64,000 nucleotides of DNA from Citrus sinensis (taxonomy: Eukaryota; Streptophyta; Magnoliopsida; Sapindales; Rutaceae): NCBI RefSeq assembly GCF_022201045.2, contig NC_068558.1, positions 46,589,001-46,653,000 of the forward strand, written 5' to 3'. The notes under the pieces were generated by a model that worked only from the letters and a program-made list of their open reading frames with translations, made no database searches and was not told the DNA's origin. Of the stretch, positions 24,391 through 35,083 are shown one piece after another. The position numbers were made by a program, and so were the translations under genes. How positions within the stretch are numbered: the first letter of the stretch is position 1; each line of letters opens with the position of its first letter.

Positions 24391-26373
24391 TTATTCATCA
24401 TCATCATCACTCTCATCACTGTATGAAACCAGGCCTGTCCTAGTTACATCATTAGATTTGTCAGTATCGCCATTAGATGTTCTCACTATGTCTGGTGATT
24501 TTTCTGTCTCAACATCAGGGGCTTTCGCAATGTCTGCAGGTTCTTTAACACTTCCCTCATCTATCCTTGCTTTCTTTGCTTGAGGCTTAACTTTTATAAT
24601 CATGCCTAATGGACGAGTTGGTGGATTCTTCCTCCCAGCTGTTTTCTGTTCCTGAAAACAGAAATAAGATGCCTTCAGAAATTAAAGGCACATAGTGGTA
24701 TGAAACCTTTAATTATACAACATAGATCAAGTCATCCCCGCAATAATATGGATCCACCAAGTTCTTTCAACTTAAAGAGGCTAAGTTCACCATGAGCAAT
24801 CAATATTTGCTGTTCCGGGAAGGTGGGCTCGTCACTAATGCAACTAAAAAGAACTTTTAAGTACCAACCTGGACTGCAGGAAGAGGGGGTGTTTCCTTCA
24901 ATTCATGTACAATAGTAGATTGTGCTGCCACCGCTGCCTGAAAGAAGAAACCAAAGAAATACCGTCTAAGACGAGGGTGAGATAAAAAAAAAGTTCTGGA
25001 AATCATTATGCAGCTGCATGGGCCATCAAAATCATTACGACAAGCATTCATAGACAGCTGAAGACCGTAATTAATTTGACAGCCTAGGTAAGCTTATATT
25101 CATTGGTTTAACACATATCCAAACCTAAAATGCTGCACATTTAATAAGTATATACATGTGAACGTGTTGGGGAGTTGAGCAATACTTATATTATTCTAAC
25201 ATAAAACAAAGGATAGGGCATCTGTTTTCTTGCACCTAAACCTTAAAGCGACTCTACAAATCAAAATTGGAGAGAAAATTACCTGGAAACTACGAAGCTG
25301 TTGGGCCTCTTCGTCAGCCACTTGACGCTCATAGTCTCTCCTAGACTGGAAGAAGAATTTAATAATTGGTAAAGGAAATTTGAAAGAATCATGGCTGATT
25401 TGGAATGTAAGTCAATAAGTAACAATGACATTGATTATACACCCCCATGAGGCTCGTAAGGGCATAAAACTTTATGGGAAGAGAAACTAAATAATCATCA
25501 TACAGTCCAAACTCTTAACAAAAATGTGATAGGCAGCATACATGTTGATCAACAACAAAATTTCCTAATAGAATTCTTTTTTGCTTGTTGGTGGGGGGGG
25601 GGGGGGGGGGGTTCGCACTTCTACTAGAACTTCATACAATCTTAAAACATGGTCTCACCGTTTCCCATTTTTCAAGAAACTCAGTCTCATCTTCGTCCAG
25701 AGCTTTGGGTGGTCCTGCAAAAAAAAAAAAAAAGAGTGATTATTCTTGCATTCTTTCTAGCATGTTAACATTCAACAACATTGAAAAGTGAAGAAATCGA
25801 TATTCACTTTGCAGTGACACAGCTGAACTGATCAAACATATATTTTAAACAGGATTAACCACATCATAGAATTAGAACCCATTCCAATTTAGAAATTTCA
25901 CTGATATTTATTCAACCATTAGTAAAAGATAAAAGAATAAATCGACTAATAGAGACCAGCACTTACTGTGCTTGAAGCGTTCATTGAATTCTGCATCCTT
26001 CTTGTCTTTATTCTCCTTCAGTATCTACATGAAGGAAAAAGAACTATCAGCAACTCCGTAGAGCTCAACAATATTTTTGATCAGCCCAAAAAACAAAATC
26101 GAAAGAGGCACATTAGCATTATTATTATTATTATTTTTTTAAAAAGAACAAACCTCAAAGAGAGGCCTATCTCTCTGAGCAGTGCCATCATCAACTCGTT
26201 CGCCCCTTGTTCTTTTAGCTTCATCCAACTGTCACAACAAATGCATCAACTGATTTTATTAAAAAAAAAAATTAGGGTTTAGGAAGAGGTAATTAATTTA
26301 TAGAAATTTGTAGTACCTGTTCCTCCGATATGAAATTCATCAACCTTATCGGACGCGATGATTCCTCCGCCAT
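24391..26373 (-). CDS. NIP30/FAM192A-like (PSME3-interacting) nuclear protein
   Basis: Seven minus-strand exons encode 212 residues: 26373-26317, 26228-26154, 26024-25967, 25714-25659, 25345-25283, 24937-24869 and 24651-24391. All junctions are GT-AG and keep phase. The N-terminal ~125 residues form the NIP30 domain: RPIRLMNFISEEQLDEAKR, RPLFEILKENKDKKDAEFNE, then LDEDETEFLEKW and a charged helix. The C-terminus has a basic patch (GMIIKVKPQAKKAR) followed by an acidic Ser/Asp tail. In animals the family binds the PA28-gamma (PSME3) proteasome activator in the nucleus; the plant role is little known. Plants have a PA200-type activator and, to my knowledge, no clear PA28-gamma role, so the partner may differ. 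Its ATG lies 1.2 kb from the divergent DGAT3 gene. The second-last intron region (25593-25611) contains a 19-bp G tract. Confidence 0.85.
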
Positions 26374-27561
26374 CTCAGAACTAGCCTAATGCAATTCAAT
26401 AGGTTTGAAATTTCGAGGATTTAGATCGAAATGCGATGAGAATGACACTATCGAGAGCTTAGCTTTTAACTCAGCAGTTGCACCCGATTGTGTTTAATTT
26501 TTGGGCGGCTAATGTGCTGAAATGACAAGAGTACCCTCCGTTGTAATGCGTACCCTCAATAGTGATGCTATTTGAACGGAAAAAATAAACAGATGAGAGG
26601 CATAATTAAATCAACTGTAAATCACATGACTTGAGAGTAAAAAAATAAAATAATTAATTAATACTATAAACTTATAAGGTTTAATACTTCATGATGTATT
26701 CTTTCACTTTCTTTATTATTTTTCTAGTCAATTTATCTCAATAGCCTTAGTTCTCAATTGCTTATTAAACATATTAATATAATTTTCCTCTTAAATATAT
26801 TTTATATACATGAGACGAATACAATTACTTTAAATTTCAATTTCTCAATTACGGCACTTATATTTATTTTCAACCAAAAAAAAATTGATATTATTATTTT
26901 TTCTAATCATTCATCCCTCTTCACCTCATTCTAAATTAAACATATTCATTCAAAATTGTAACTACAAGTAGGCTAAATCAAATACGGTATGCTAATTGGT
27001 ATAATGTAAATGTAAAGCAATAAAAATTGTCGAATTATTTGGTACCTGGTTAATTTTACCTATCATGATAAGAGAAGAAAGAATGATGTTCAAAATTGAC
27101 AATTGGGAATAAAAATTTTAGGAAGATAATGAAGTAATTATATTACAAATTTTTTAAATCTTATTTATTTATTTATTTATAGTTTAAATCTTCAATCTAT
27201 TTGGATTTTGGAATAAAGCAGGCTGCCAGCTGGCAGCTCCAGTTGGCTCCATCCATACTGTCCGTAACTAAGGTTCGCCATCGCACCGTTGGTATTAAAT
27301 GAAAAAGTTAAAAAAACAAACGTGAAGCCGCGTAGGAAGTGTGGCGAAGCAAAACCGCCACGAGCGAGCAAGCGCGAAGCAATACCAGCAACCCACGTCA
27401 GCATTGGCACTTTCTTGACCAATATATCTTCGCCACGCGTCTCTTACTAGTAATTCCAACCGCTCTTTCATCCTCATTCAAATTTTTGTTGGCAAAAATA
27501 CATTTCAAATATTTCATCTTCCTGAAACACTTCAAGTCCGCAAAGCCTCTGAATCCCAGCG
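26374..27561. promoter_or_regulatory. Divergent intergenic region NIP30 / DGAT3
   Basis: This is the shared upstream region of two divergent genes, very AT-rich from 26580 to 27180 and GC-richer near DGAT3. An ACGT-core element, CCACGTCA, at 27393-27400 is a candidate bZIP site. No gene lies between. Confidence 0.4.
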
Positions 27562-28761
27562 ATGGAAACGACCGCCATTGCTCAACGCTTTCTTCCATGC
27601 ATACCTTCCGACACCGGTGACCGGTTTCCGATCAAGTATCATCTGGGTTTTGGAGATTTCAGAGTTTCAGAGCGAACCCGAAATTCTTTCAGACGATTGA
27701 GTAGTCGGTTTTCGGATTGCGGACATCAGCAGTATTATGTATCGCCAAGGAAAGAAACCAAGAAGAAAGAAAAGGAAAAGAGTTCTGAGATTAAATCAGT
27801 GAGGAAGAAATTGAAGTTTATGAAAAGATTGTCCAGTGACTTGCTCCCTCTTGAGGCTTTTGGCAACGAGGATGCAAGTAGTTTGAGGAATGAAGAAAGG
27901 ATTTCAGTAAGAACATGAACCTGTTACCTTCTTGGTGTTCTTTCGACTTTCAATTTGGTTTCTCTATTTTTCATATTTTCCAAATAAGCTATAAAAAAAA
28001 AAAAGGTATGTAAATAATCTCATGTTTCTTTGATGCAGGAAGCAGTACAAGTGCTACAAGCACAACTCTTGCAGTTGAGATCAGAGCAGAAAGAATTGAA
28101 GAAAATGATGAAAGAGAAGAAAGCACAGATTAAAACCACAATGAAGGAGAGAAAGGGTAATCGCAAATCTGGGTCATCATCGAGCTCATCATCTGAGTCC
28201 AGCGACAGTGATAATGGGGACGTAATTGACACGATCCCCTTGAGAAGTAACATTTTGAAACTATCAGAAAACATTGAAGTACAAAAGGAGATAATAGTAC
28301 CGGCTTTAGCTAAATCTGCTACTTCATTGATTCAACAAGACAAGTTGGAGGATTGCTGCTTTAGAAGTGGGGGTGAATGCAGAAATTTAAATGGCCGGAG
28401 TAACGATCAAGGCTATGGCATTGTTGAGAGGACAACCACAACAAGAACTAAGAGAATTGAGGTCTGCATGGGTGGCAAGTGTAAGAAACTAGGAGCTGGA
28501 GCTCTGTTAGAAGAATTTGAGAGGAAGGCTGGTGCTGAATGTGATGTGTCAATGTGCAAATGCATGGGCAAGTGCAGGGATGGTCCTAACCTCAGGGTTT
28601 CAAATAGTCACGATGGAGATTCAGCTATAAGAATACAGGGCTATGCTAAACCTTCGATCAATTCTCTTTGCATTGGCGTTGGTTTAGAAGATGTGGATAT
28701 GATTCTGGCAAATATTTTGGGCAAAGATATGAATAATAATTGCATGATGGCTCCTTCTTGA
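27562..28761 (+). CDS. DGAT3: Soluble diacylglycerol acyltransferase, DGAT3 type, with Fe-S ferredoxin-like domain
   Basis: Two exons, 27562-27906 and 28039-28761, encode 355 residues, close to Arabidopsis DGAT3 (about 360). The middle is a Lys/Glu-rich coiled-coil stretch (EAVQVLQAQLLQLRSEQKE, 116-134) and a Ser run. The C-terminal third is a thioredoxin-like [2Fe-2S] fold with Cys258, Cys263, Cys290 and Cys294 (VCMGGKCKK and CKCMGKCRDGP) as likely cluster ligands. DGAT3 uses acyl-CoA and diacylglycerol to make triacylglycerol. It is described as cytosolic, and Arabidopsis DGAT3 binds a [2Fe-2S] cluster. The N-terminus (METTAIAQRFLPC..., Arg/Ser-rich to about residue 50) could also serve as a plastid transit peptide, so location is open. 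The gene is divergent from NIP30. Confidence 0.9.
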
Positions 28762-29505
28762 CAATAGCTCATCCTTTTTATTACTCTCTTGATAGTTCAG
28801 CTGAAACTTGAGATGAACGTTGTTTTGATTTTGGAATTATAAAGATGGTTCCACAAGGAAGATGGTGACTTACAGCTTAGCAAATGTTATTTAAACTATA
28901 ATTCTTCTAAATTTCTTATATTTTTTCTTTTTATGAAAAAAGTGGGTGAGACATACTATTTTTTATTCAAATGTATGTTCTCTTTTACATTCGAGGGGGT
29001 ATTTGGATCATGATATAGAAGTTCGCTCATCTTCTAATTTAACCATGCAAATACACACTCAGATTGCGATCACTGTCAAATGAAGAGACAAAATAAAATT
29101 CATGAAAAGGCAGCTGAATTACTAAAGAATGCCAGCTTTCATACATTATTGTTGTGAATACAAGGGTAAAGATAACAACGATCAACCGTCTAGCAAGTTA
29201 GGTCAGTGTACAACAGTTTCTGGGGTAACTTCAAAGTTAGGGATGAACATATGCCTCAGTTTTGCCGACCGTGCTGAAGTAGAGTCCACAGTTTTGTGAT
29301 TCAACGGCTGTGGCAAGGCACAATAACTGGTGAATAATCATGCTATTCCATTGAATTCTTCCCAGCTATCTACATCTAACTGCCAAAAAAGGAACACAGA
29401 GAATAAGGAAAGATACTTTTGCATCAAGTATCCAGAATAAACACATAATACGACTTGATAATTCAAGGCACTTTAAAACAAGTAGCAGCACAGTCAACCA
29501 ATTAT
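28762..29505. other. DGAT3 3' flank
   Basis: This is the probable DGAT3 3' UTR (to roughly 28960) followed by spacer. No gene was recognised. Confidence 0.45.
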
Positions 29506-29691
29506 GGGTGCGTTTGGGAGTGAAGTGCTGCAGCGTTTAAGATGCAGCTTCTGTGGAATAAAAGCCATATCTGTGGAGTAGAACTGAGAAAAAATGGCTG
29601 CTGAGCAGCTGCCAAAACCTAGCTGCAAGGTGTTACCAAACACCGTGGCAGCTGGGCTGCCCACTGCCATACATCACTCCCAAAAGCACCC
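29506..29691. mobile_element. 186-bp MITE, Tourist/Harbinger- or hAT-like
   Basis: The terminal inverted repeats are 18 bp with one mismatch: GGGTGCGTTTGGGAGTGA at the left, and the complement of the right end reads GGGTGCTTTTGGGAGTGA. The interior is rich in CAGCTGC-type palindromes and is non-coding. The flanks read TAT and TAC, compatible with a degenerate 3-bp duplication as in PIF/Harbinger, but this is not decisive. Confidence 0.75.
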
Positions 29692-30019
29692 TACATCTTG
29701 GAAGTGCACATAAATCCACAGACACACAAATAAGCTCATTAAATTATTCAAAAACATCCTCCAAAACAAAATATGAGGTCTCGCTACACACGGGGTTGGG
29801 GTCCCTGGGAAAGTAGAGAAATGTTCCTGGCCAATGGTGGGCACTAATGAAAAATAACTGGTTCTTAACTATTTCTATCAATCAATGTCCACTCTCCTCG
29901 TGAAATAATATTCATCTTACTGACTTGTTCTGCACCCTTTGAGAAAACCTACCACTAAAGATGTTATCCTGCTTACTGATGATCAAAATTCCTTAACTGG
30001 CATTTTCTACCCAGTTCAG
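29692..30019. other. Spacer downstream of LCD
   Basis: Non-coding sequence lies between two small inverted-repeat elements. It may belong to the far 3' region of the minus-strand LCD gene. Confidence 0.4.
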
Positions 30020-30193
30020 TAATACTACACTTCCCAAATAGTATCCCAACATTTTACATCCCAAGTAGTAAGGTGGCATTCATCCACTATTCCACTTGTA
30101 AAATTACTCATTAGTTCATCCCACTGTCCAAAAGATGAATGTCACCTCCCTAGTGATGGATAAGGTTGGATTTTAATAGTGGGTGTAGTATTA
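30020..30193. mobile_element. 174-bp foldback/MITE-like element
   Basis: The left arm begins TAATACTACACTTCCCA and runs to GGTGGCATTCATC. The complement of the right arm begins TAATACTACACCCACT and runs to GAGGTGACATTCATC. The arms are about 60-65 bp and imperfect. Similarity may extend outward a little. No target duplication was identified. Confidence 0.6.
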
Positions 30194-30950
30194 TTCTATC
30201 CATATTACCAATCAGCCTACATTCATTGACGGGAATTCCTAAACAACTTTTAATAATTTTCTATGGAGTTAAAAAGTCTTTATGGAATCAACACGAGAGG
30301 AGTAAAACTCAATTACTCTTATAAGGTACTCTAAAGATCATTTAGGGTTGCAGGGATTGTCACAACTCTGCAATGACGAAAACAGTATACAAAAGAACTG
30401 AATTAACGAGCTGCAGCTAGGACATGGTAATGTGAAAATCAAAGCATCATGATGATTTGGATGTCAGTCACTCAATAAGTCATTGTATGTGTCAGCAGGA
30501 ATGTAATAAATAATAATAACTGTGATTAAATGAGAACCCAGAGCAGCAAAACATCTAAGAGAGCAAAATGACCTGTAGATGCCACTGTCTCCACATATTA
30601 TTAGAACGTGCATACAGCAATATGAAAAGCAACGATAGAAATGTAGCAACACAGACAAAATTAGCACTAGAAAAGCCATAATTCTTGATTACTCCTTACT
30701 ACCAAGTTGCCAAGAAATGTTATTTGCAATCAGTGAATTTAGGAAGTAATTTTCAGAAAGAGATCATCTTAAATCTAGAAAAAGAGATATTTTAAATGAT
30801 TCAATAACAAAAATGATAACATATTGTCCTTCTGGACACATTTAGCAGGCAACTCCAAGGAAGTGATGTACATAACATAATACTGTGTCGTCCTTCAGGA
30901 TGCATTTTACAAGCAACTCCAGGGAAGGATAAAAACAAACCTCTCCATTT

Positions 30951-32309
30951 TCACTCTGTCAAAAGCATTTGGCAAACCTGCCCCTCCTCGACAAGAAGAA
31001 TAACTGCATCCCTAAATTTCTCGTAATCCTCCAATGTATTATAAACCTGATGAGAAATCCTTGCATACCCTGTTATAATCCCATCTTTATCCCTAGCTCC
31101 AGCCTGAGGCTGACCATCATCCTTTGGCGCCTGATAATGAATAGGAACCTCGACTCCAAAGCGCACCCTTAAATGCCCCCTCAACCTCAAGGCATCATCC
31201 TCACCCATAACCCTCAACCTCGAAGGCAACCCAACCATAACCATTGCCGCACATATTTCAGGCGGAGACCCAAGACTTGTTCCCCAAGCATTGGCCAACA
31301 TTCTCGCCATCTTCAGGGCTTGCTCATGGTTCCTCTGCATAATCCCATCAATTCCACCCTCAAACCTACTCACAAACGTCACAGCTGAGGGTATCACAAG
31401 CTGTGCACTGTAGTCTCTAGTCCCAATCCACGCGCTCTCTATTGGCAATCCATTACCAAACTCATGTGAAACCACCGGGTGATGCATATCAGACGATAAA
31501 ATTGATTTTCTGCAATACAAGAAGGCTACAGATGGTGGGCAAAAAAACCACTTGTGCAAATTACTAACATAGAAATCGGCTCCAATTTCTTTCACATCAA
31601 TTTTAATACTACCCATAGCATGTGCCGCATCTACAAAGACCTGATCCACACCTTCATCTCTACAAATTTTAACCAATTTACGAACGGGAATCACAACACA
31701 TGGCATTGATGTAATGTGATCGATGATTGCTAACCGTATCATTTTTCCATCTTTTTTACCCTTTTCAATCCCCTTTTTAAACTCATTGATAATTTCTTCC
31801 TCCGAGGCTAACGGAAACGGTAACTGAACTTCAACAACAGACCCACCTGCACGGGTGACGTAAGCTTGGATAGATTTTTTAACGGCTTGGAAGGCGCAGT
31901 GAAGCATCAAAACGGTATCGTTTCTGTGGAACCTCCCCTCGGTAAAACCGCGGCCAATTTGCTGGAGGACGATGGCGGCAGCGGTGGTTGCGTTGTCGAC
32001 AAGTGAGATTTCGCCGACGTCATCGGCGTTGATGAGGTCCTTGACGGCGGCACGTGACTCCAGAATCCCCTTGCGGAGAGAGTTGAAGTAGAAGTCGTCC
32101 GGTTGTTGGAGGAATTTGAGCTGCCACTTTTGCTGGTCGGCGAGTACGGACTTGGGGCAGCTCCCGAAGCTCCCGTTGTTGATGCGGGCAACGCCGTGTT
32201 GGTGGTGAGAGAACTCGTCGCGGATTTCGGCTTCGGATATGCAGCGAGTGAGTTTGGGTTTTTTAGAGACGTGGTGAGTCAATTCGCCGTTTCGAGCTTC
32301 TTGATCCAT
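30951..32309 (-). CDS. LCD: L-cysteine desulfhydrase (PLP-dependent, aminotransferase class V)
   Basis: A single uninterrupted exon encodes 452 residues, matching the ~454 of Arabidopsis LCD. The start at MDQEARNGEL is preferred, since homologues begin just before KKPKL..SEAEI; the same frame is open 37 codons further upstream (ATG at 32420). Family motifs include GVARINNGSFGSCP, LVDNATTAAA, FVDAAHAMGS and SNLHKWFFCPP, with Lys253 the likely PLP Schiff-base residue. Also present are HPVVSHEFGNGLPIES and WIGTRDYS. The enzyme degrades L-cysteine to pyruvate, ammonia and H2S, a signalling source in guard cells. The N-terminal KKPK stretch fits reports of nuclear or cytosolic location. It is divergent from the SEC23-like gene and intronless, as remembered for the family. 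Confidence 0.93.
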   Translation of the reverse strand: MDQEARNGELTHHVSKKPKLTRCISEAEIRDEFSHHQHGVARINNGSFGSCPKSVLADQQKWQLKFLQQPDDFYFNSLRKGILESRAAVKDLINADDVGEISLVDNATTAAAIVLQQIGRGFTEGRFHRNDTVLMLHCAFQAVKKSIQAYVTRAGGSVVEVQLPFPLASEEEIINEFKKGIEKGKKDGKMIRLAIIDHITSMPCVVIPVRKLVKICRDEGVDQVFVDAAHAMGSIKIDVKEIGADFYVSNLHKWFFCPPSVAFLYCRKSILSSDMHHPVVSHEFGNGLPIESAWIGTRDYSAQLVIPSAVTFVSRFEGGIDGIMQRNHEQALKMARMLANAWGTSLGSPPEICAAMVMVGLPSRLRVMGEDDALRLRGHLRVRFGVEVPIHYQAPKDDGQPQAGARDKDGIITGYARISHQVYNTLEDYEKFRDAVILLVEEGQVCQMLLTE

Positions 32310-32439
32310 GGCTGATGTGTCAGAGTGAGAGTGAAGAGGGAGAGTGAAAGCAGGGGATGCAGGGTTAAAACTGAGGATAATTTTAATTTTTGGGTGCTGC
32401 GGCAACTGATGCCGTGTCACTCGCTGTGCGGAGACAGGC

Positions 32440-32590
32440 TACCTTTGTTATACACTCACGCAATATATGTGAGTGTATATAACAATTAAATATAATGATA
32501 ATTACATAACTTTTTATATATATATATATATTAATTATAAATATTAAGTGATTATAATACAATAAAAATTTTTTGGGATGTCTTGACCTC
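32440..32590. mobile_element. MITE-like element in the LCD upstream region (family A)
   Basis: The AT-rich core (ATTAAATATAATGATAATTA, then CATAACTTTTTATA) aligns with the element at 21888-22055. A short palindrome, TATACACTCACGCAATATAT followed by GTGAGTGTATA, lies at its left part (about 32450-32480). It is about 130 bp upstream of the LCD start codon. Boundaries are approximate. Confidence 0.45.
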
Positions 32591-34260
32591 ATTAACTCCA
32601 CGAGAAAATAATATTAGGATAACAAAAAAAGAGGTATTGGATTAGATTTAGTTTGGGTGAGATTTTTTCCCCCATTTGGGTGAATTTAGAATTTGAATTT
32701 GCTGCTTGGCAAAATTCTTACCAGTTGAAATTTCAGTTTTATACTTCAATAGAAGCAAAAGTTTGAATGAGAGACGAAGTTATTTTTGGAATATAAAGGG
32801 TTCGTTGAGTAAAATTAGATATTTTCAATGTCAATCAAGAGTGTATAAGCATTTCGGTTTTAATGAGTTTCAAATTTTCAATTTAGTAGTTAACTAGCTA
32901 CATTTTACATACAGTATGAATATCTAATATAAGTTACCTTAATAATATATACATATTTTTTTTTTCAATTGTTGTACTACGTACATAATCAAAATAGAAT
33001 ACAACATCTACAAAATAATATTGTTGGAACTAAGACAAATATTATTTTCACAAAGTTATTTATTTATCAATAAATAAATAAATTATTAATTTATTGATAA
33101 ATGAATATTCAGTAACTTAGAAAAAGATTTTTATTTTAAGAAGAGTTTTGTTAGTACATGTACATACTTACTTATAAAAGATGTTTCCCCAAGTCAATAG
33201 TATCTATTCATAATAGTATAGTTTAGTTAGGAAACTTGTAATTATATAATATATTTCTTTCTTTACTCAAGCACACGCACATATGTATGTATGTATGTAT
33301 ACATATATACATATATATATCCTTACGTTAAGAAATATGAATACAAAAGTATTGTCGAGCTTCATTCAATTATTTTGTAAATTTTATTCTCAAAACTTTA
33401 AATTTTCATGTCTCCTTTTTGGTCTCATTTGAAAAGAGTTCAAAAAAAAAAAAAAAAATACTTTCATTGAAAAATTATACTAAAAGTGATACACGCTCTA
33501 CACAAAATCAAGGACAAGGTTGAATTCAATTTAAGAATAAAGAAAAAATAAACAACTTTAGATGCATATTTTGTAAATAGTTAAATTTAGATAATTGAAG
33601 TTGTAAGAAAAAAAGAACTCCTTAATATTATAAATTTTAGATTTGATTTATTATTAATTTTTGTATTTGATTATTTTTTAATTTATATTTTCATTAGGCC
33701 CTAAAAAATTAAAAAAAGTAAAAAATATTATTTTATGCATATATCAAAATTATTACTTTAGTACTCTATCCCAAACCGAGACTGAAGAATTTTATTATTT
33801 AATTAAGGTTCTTAATTTATTCTACATTTATTAATTGAGGTTTTACTGTTATTTGTTCCCCTCTTTCATCTAGAGCTCTCTTACGAGCTCAAATTAACAA
33901 AATTCAGCGTTGATCTTTAGTTGATCTTGTTCCATTATAAATAGAGAGAGAGCACAGTAGGTTAGATTTGTTATTTTTTGAAAAAAAAAAAAGGGTGGAT
34001 CTATATGTTATTGGATGTCTCCGAAGAGATGTGGACCTATATGTTATAAATAAGATTGAATTTGAGATGAAATTTTGGGTGCAAGATGTGTTATGTACTT
34101 TGAATTTATATAATCACGTAATATGAAAGTTACAAGATTTGCTCTTCAGATACGATTATGGATCTTTTTTTTTCTTTTTCTTTTTTTTTTTTGTCGCAAT
34201 TAACCATTCAATGTATCAACTAATGAATTTGTTGAGAGCTCGCGTGGCATTGATTTGGCA
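32591..34260. other. AT-rich spacer between LCD (-) and SEC23 (+)
   Basis: No gene was seen. It contains a (GTAT)n/(ACAT)n microsatellite at about 33280-33320 and several short inverted AT-rich runs near 33045-33110. Confidence 0.45.
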
Positions 34261-34263
34261 AGT

Positions 34264-34271
34264 CCACGTCA
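34264..34271 (+). promoter_or_regulatory. CCACGTCA element upstream of SEC23-like gene
   Basis: CCACGTCA is an ACGT-core bZIP element and matches the core of the plant unfolded-protein-response element recognised by bZIP60 and bZIP28 family factors. It lies about 300 bp before the first 5' UTR splice donor (34562). A COPII gene is a sensible UPR target. ACGT elements are common, so this is only suggestive. Confidence 0.3.
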
Positions 34272-34562
34272 GACCTTTTTTGTTGGCAAGTCCATCAACT
34301 ACCAATCAAAACGAGAGGTGCTGCCAGCACAGCAAAGGCCGTGAAAACTGAAAAGTGACAAGGGAAGTGTTTGAACCCATGGCCACCGGAAAACACGGGC
34401 ATACACATAACACCGTTGAGTTAAGGGCAAGAGAAAAAGGCTTGCTTTATGCATCACATAAAAACCACAACACATAAAAACTCGAATTCTGAAATTCATG
34501 ATATACATTCCGGCTTTTTGAATTTGAAAAAGATCACCTTTCTCTCAATTCCCTTCTCTCAG

Positions 34563-35038
34563 GTTTGTGATTTCCCAATTTTATCCAATTATCGTTTCTT
34601 ATTCATTGCAATCGTGGATCTTCCGGGATAAACTAATCTGATTCTTTTTTCTTTTTTTCTTTTTTCCCAAGATAATTAATTGTGGGAGAAGGGTACAATT
34701 TTGTGGAAAGAGATAGCTAGGTGAGATTTTATCAAAGCCCGTTAGTTTGTCGAAGTGAAACTGAATTTAATTTTGGAAGGTGATATTTTTTGTGCTCTTT
34801 GGCGGTTTCTTGATTTTGACGGTCATTTCTTGAACTGGGTTTGGATCAAAATCCATTTTTAATGACTAGGGTTTTGGATTTTGTGGGTTGTTTGATGTAA
34901 TACCTAGATTGATTTCGTGTCAATGGTTCTTTGAAAATCTCTGGAGAATTAAATTCCCTCTAGGTGTATCCGCTACTAAAACAGGATTTGGGGTTTGATT
35001 ATTTATTGTTTCCTTTGAATTCTGATACTCGTTTCCAG
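34563..35038 (+). other. 5' UTR intron of the SEC23-like gene
   Basis: Donor CTCTCAG|GTTTGTG and acceptor TTTCCAG|GTATTG bracket a 476-bp T-rich interval ending 45 bp before the ATG. Leader introns like this are common in plant housekeeping genes. This is inferred from splice signals only. Confidence 0.5.
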
Positions 35039-35083
35039 GTATTGAGAATTATCGTTGCTTAGTAAAGGATCCTTCGAATTTCT

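Noticed and set aside
33280-33320. Microsatellite as a possible centromeric or telomeric repeat
   Set aside because: A short GTAT/ACAT simple repeat only; no satellite unit or telomeric TTTAGGG array.
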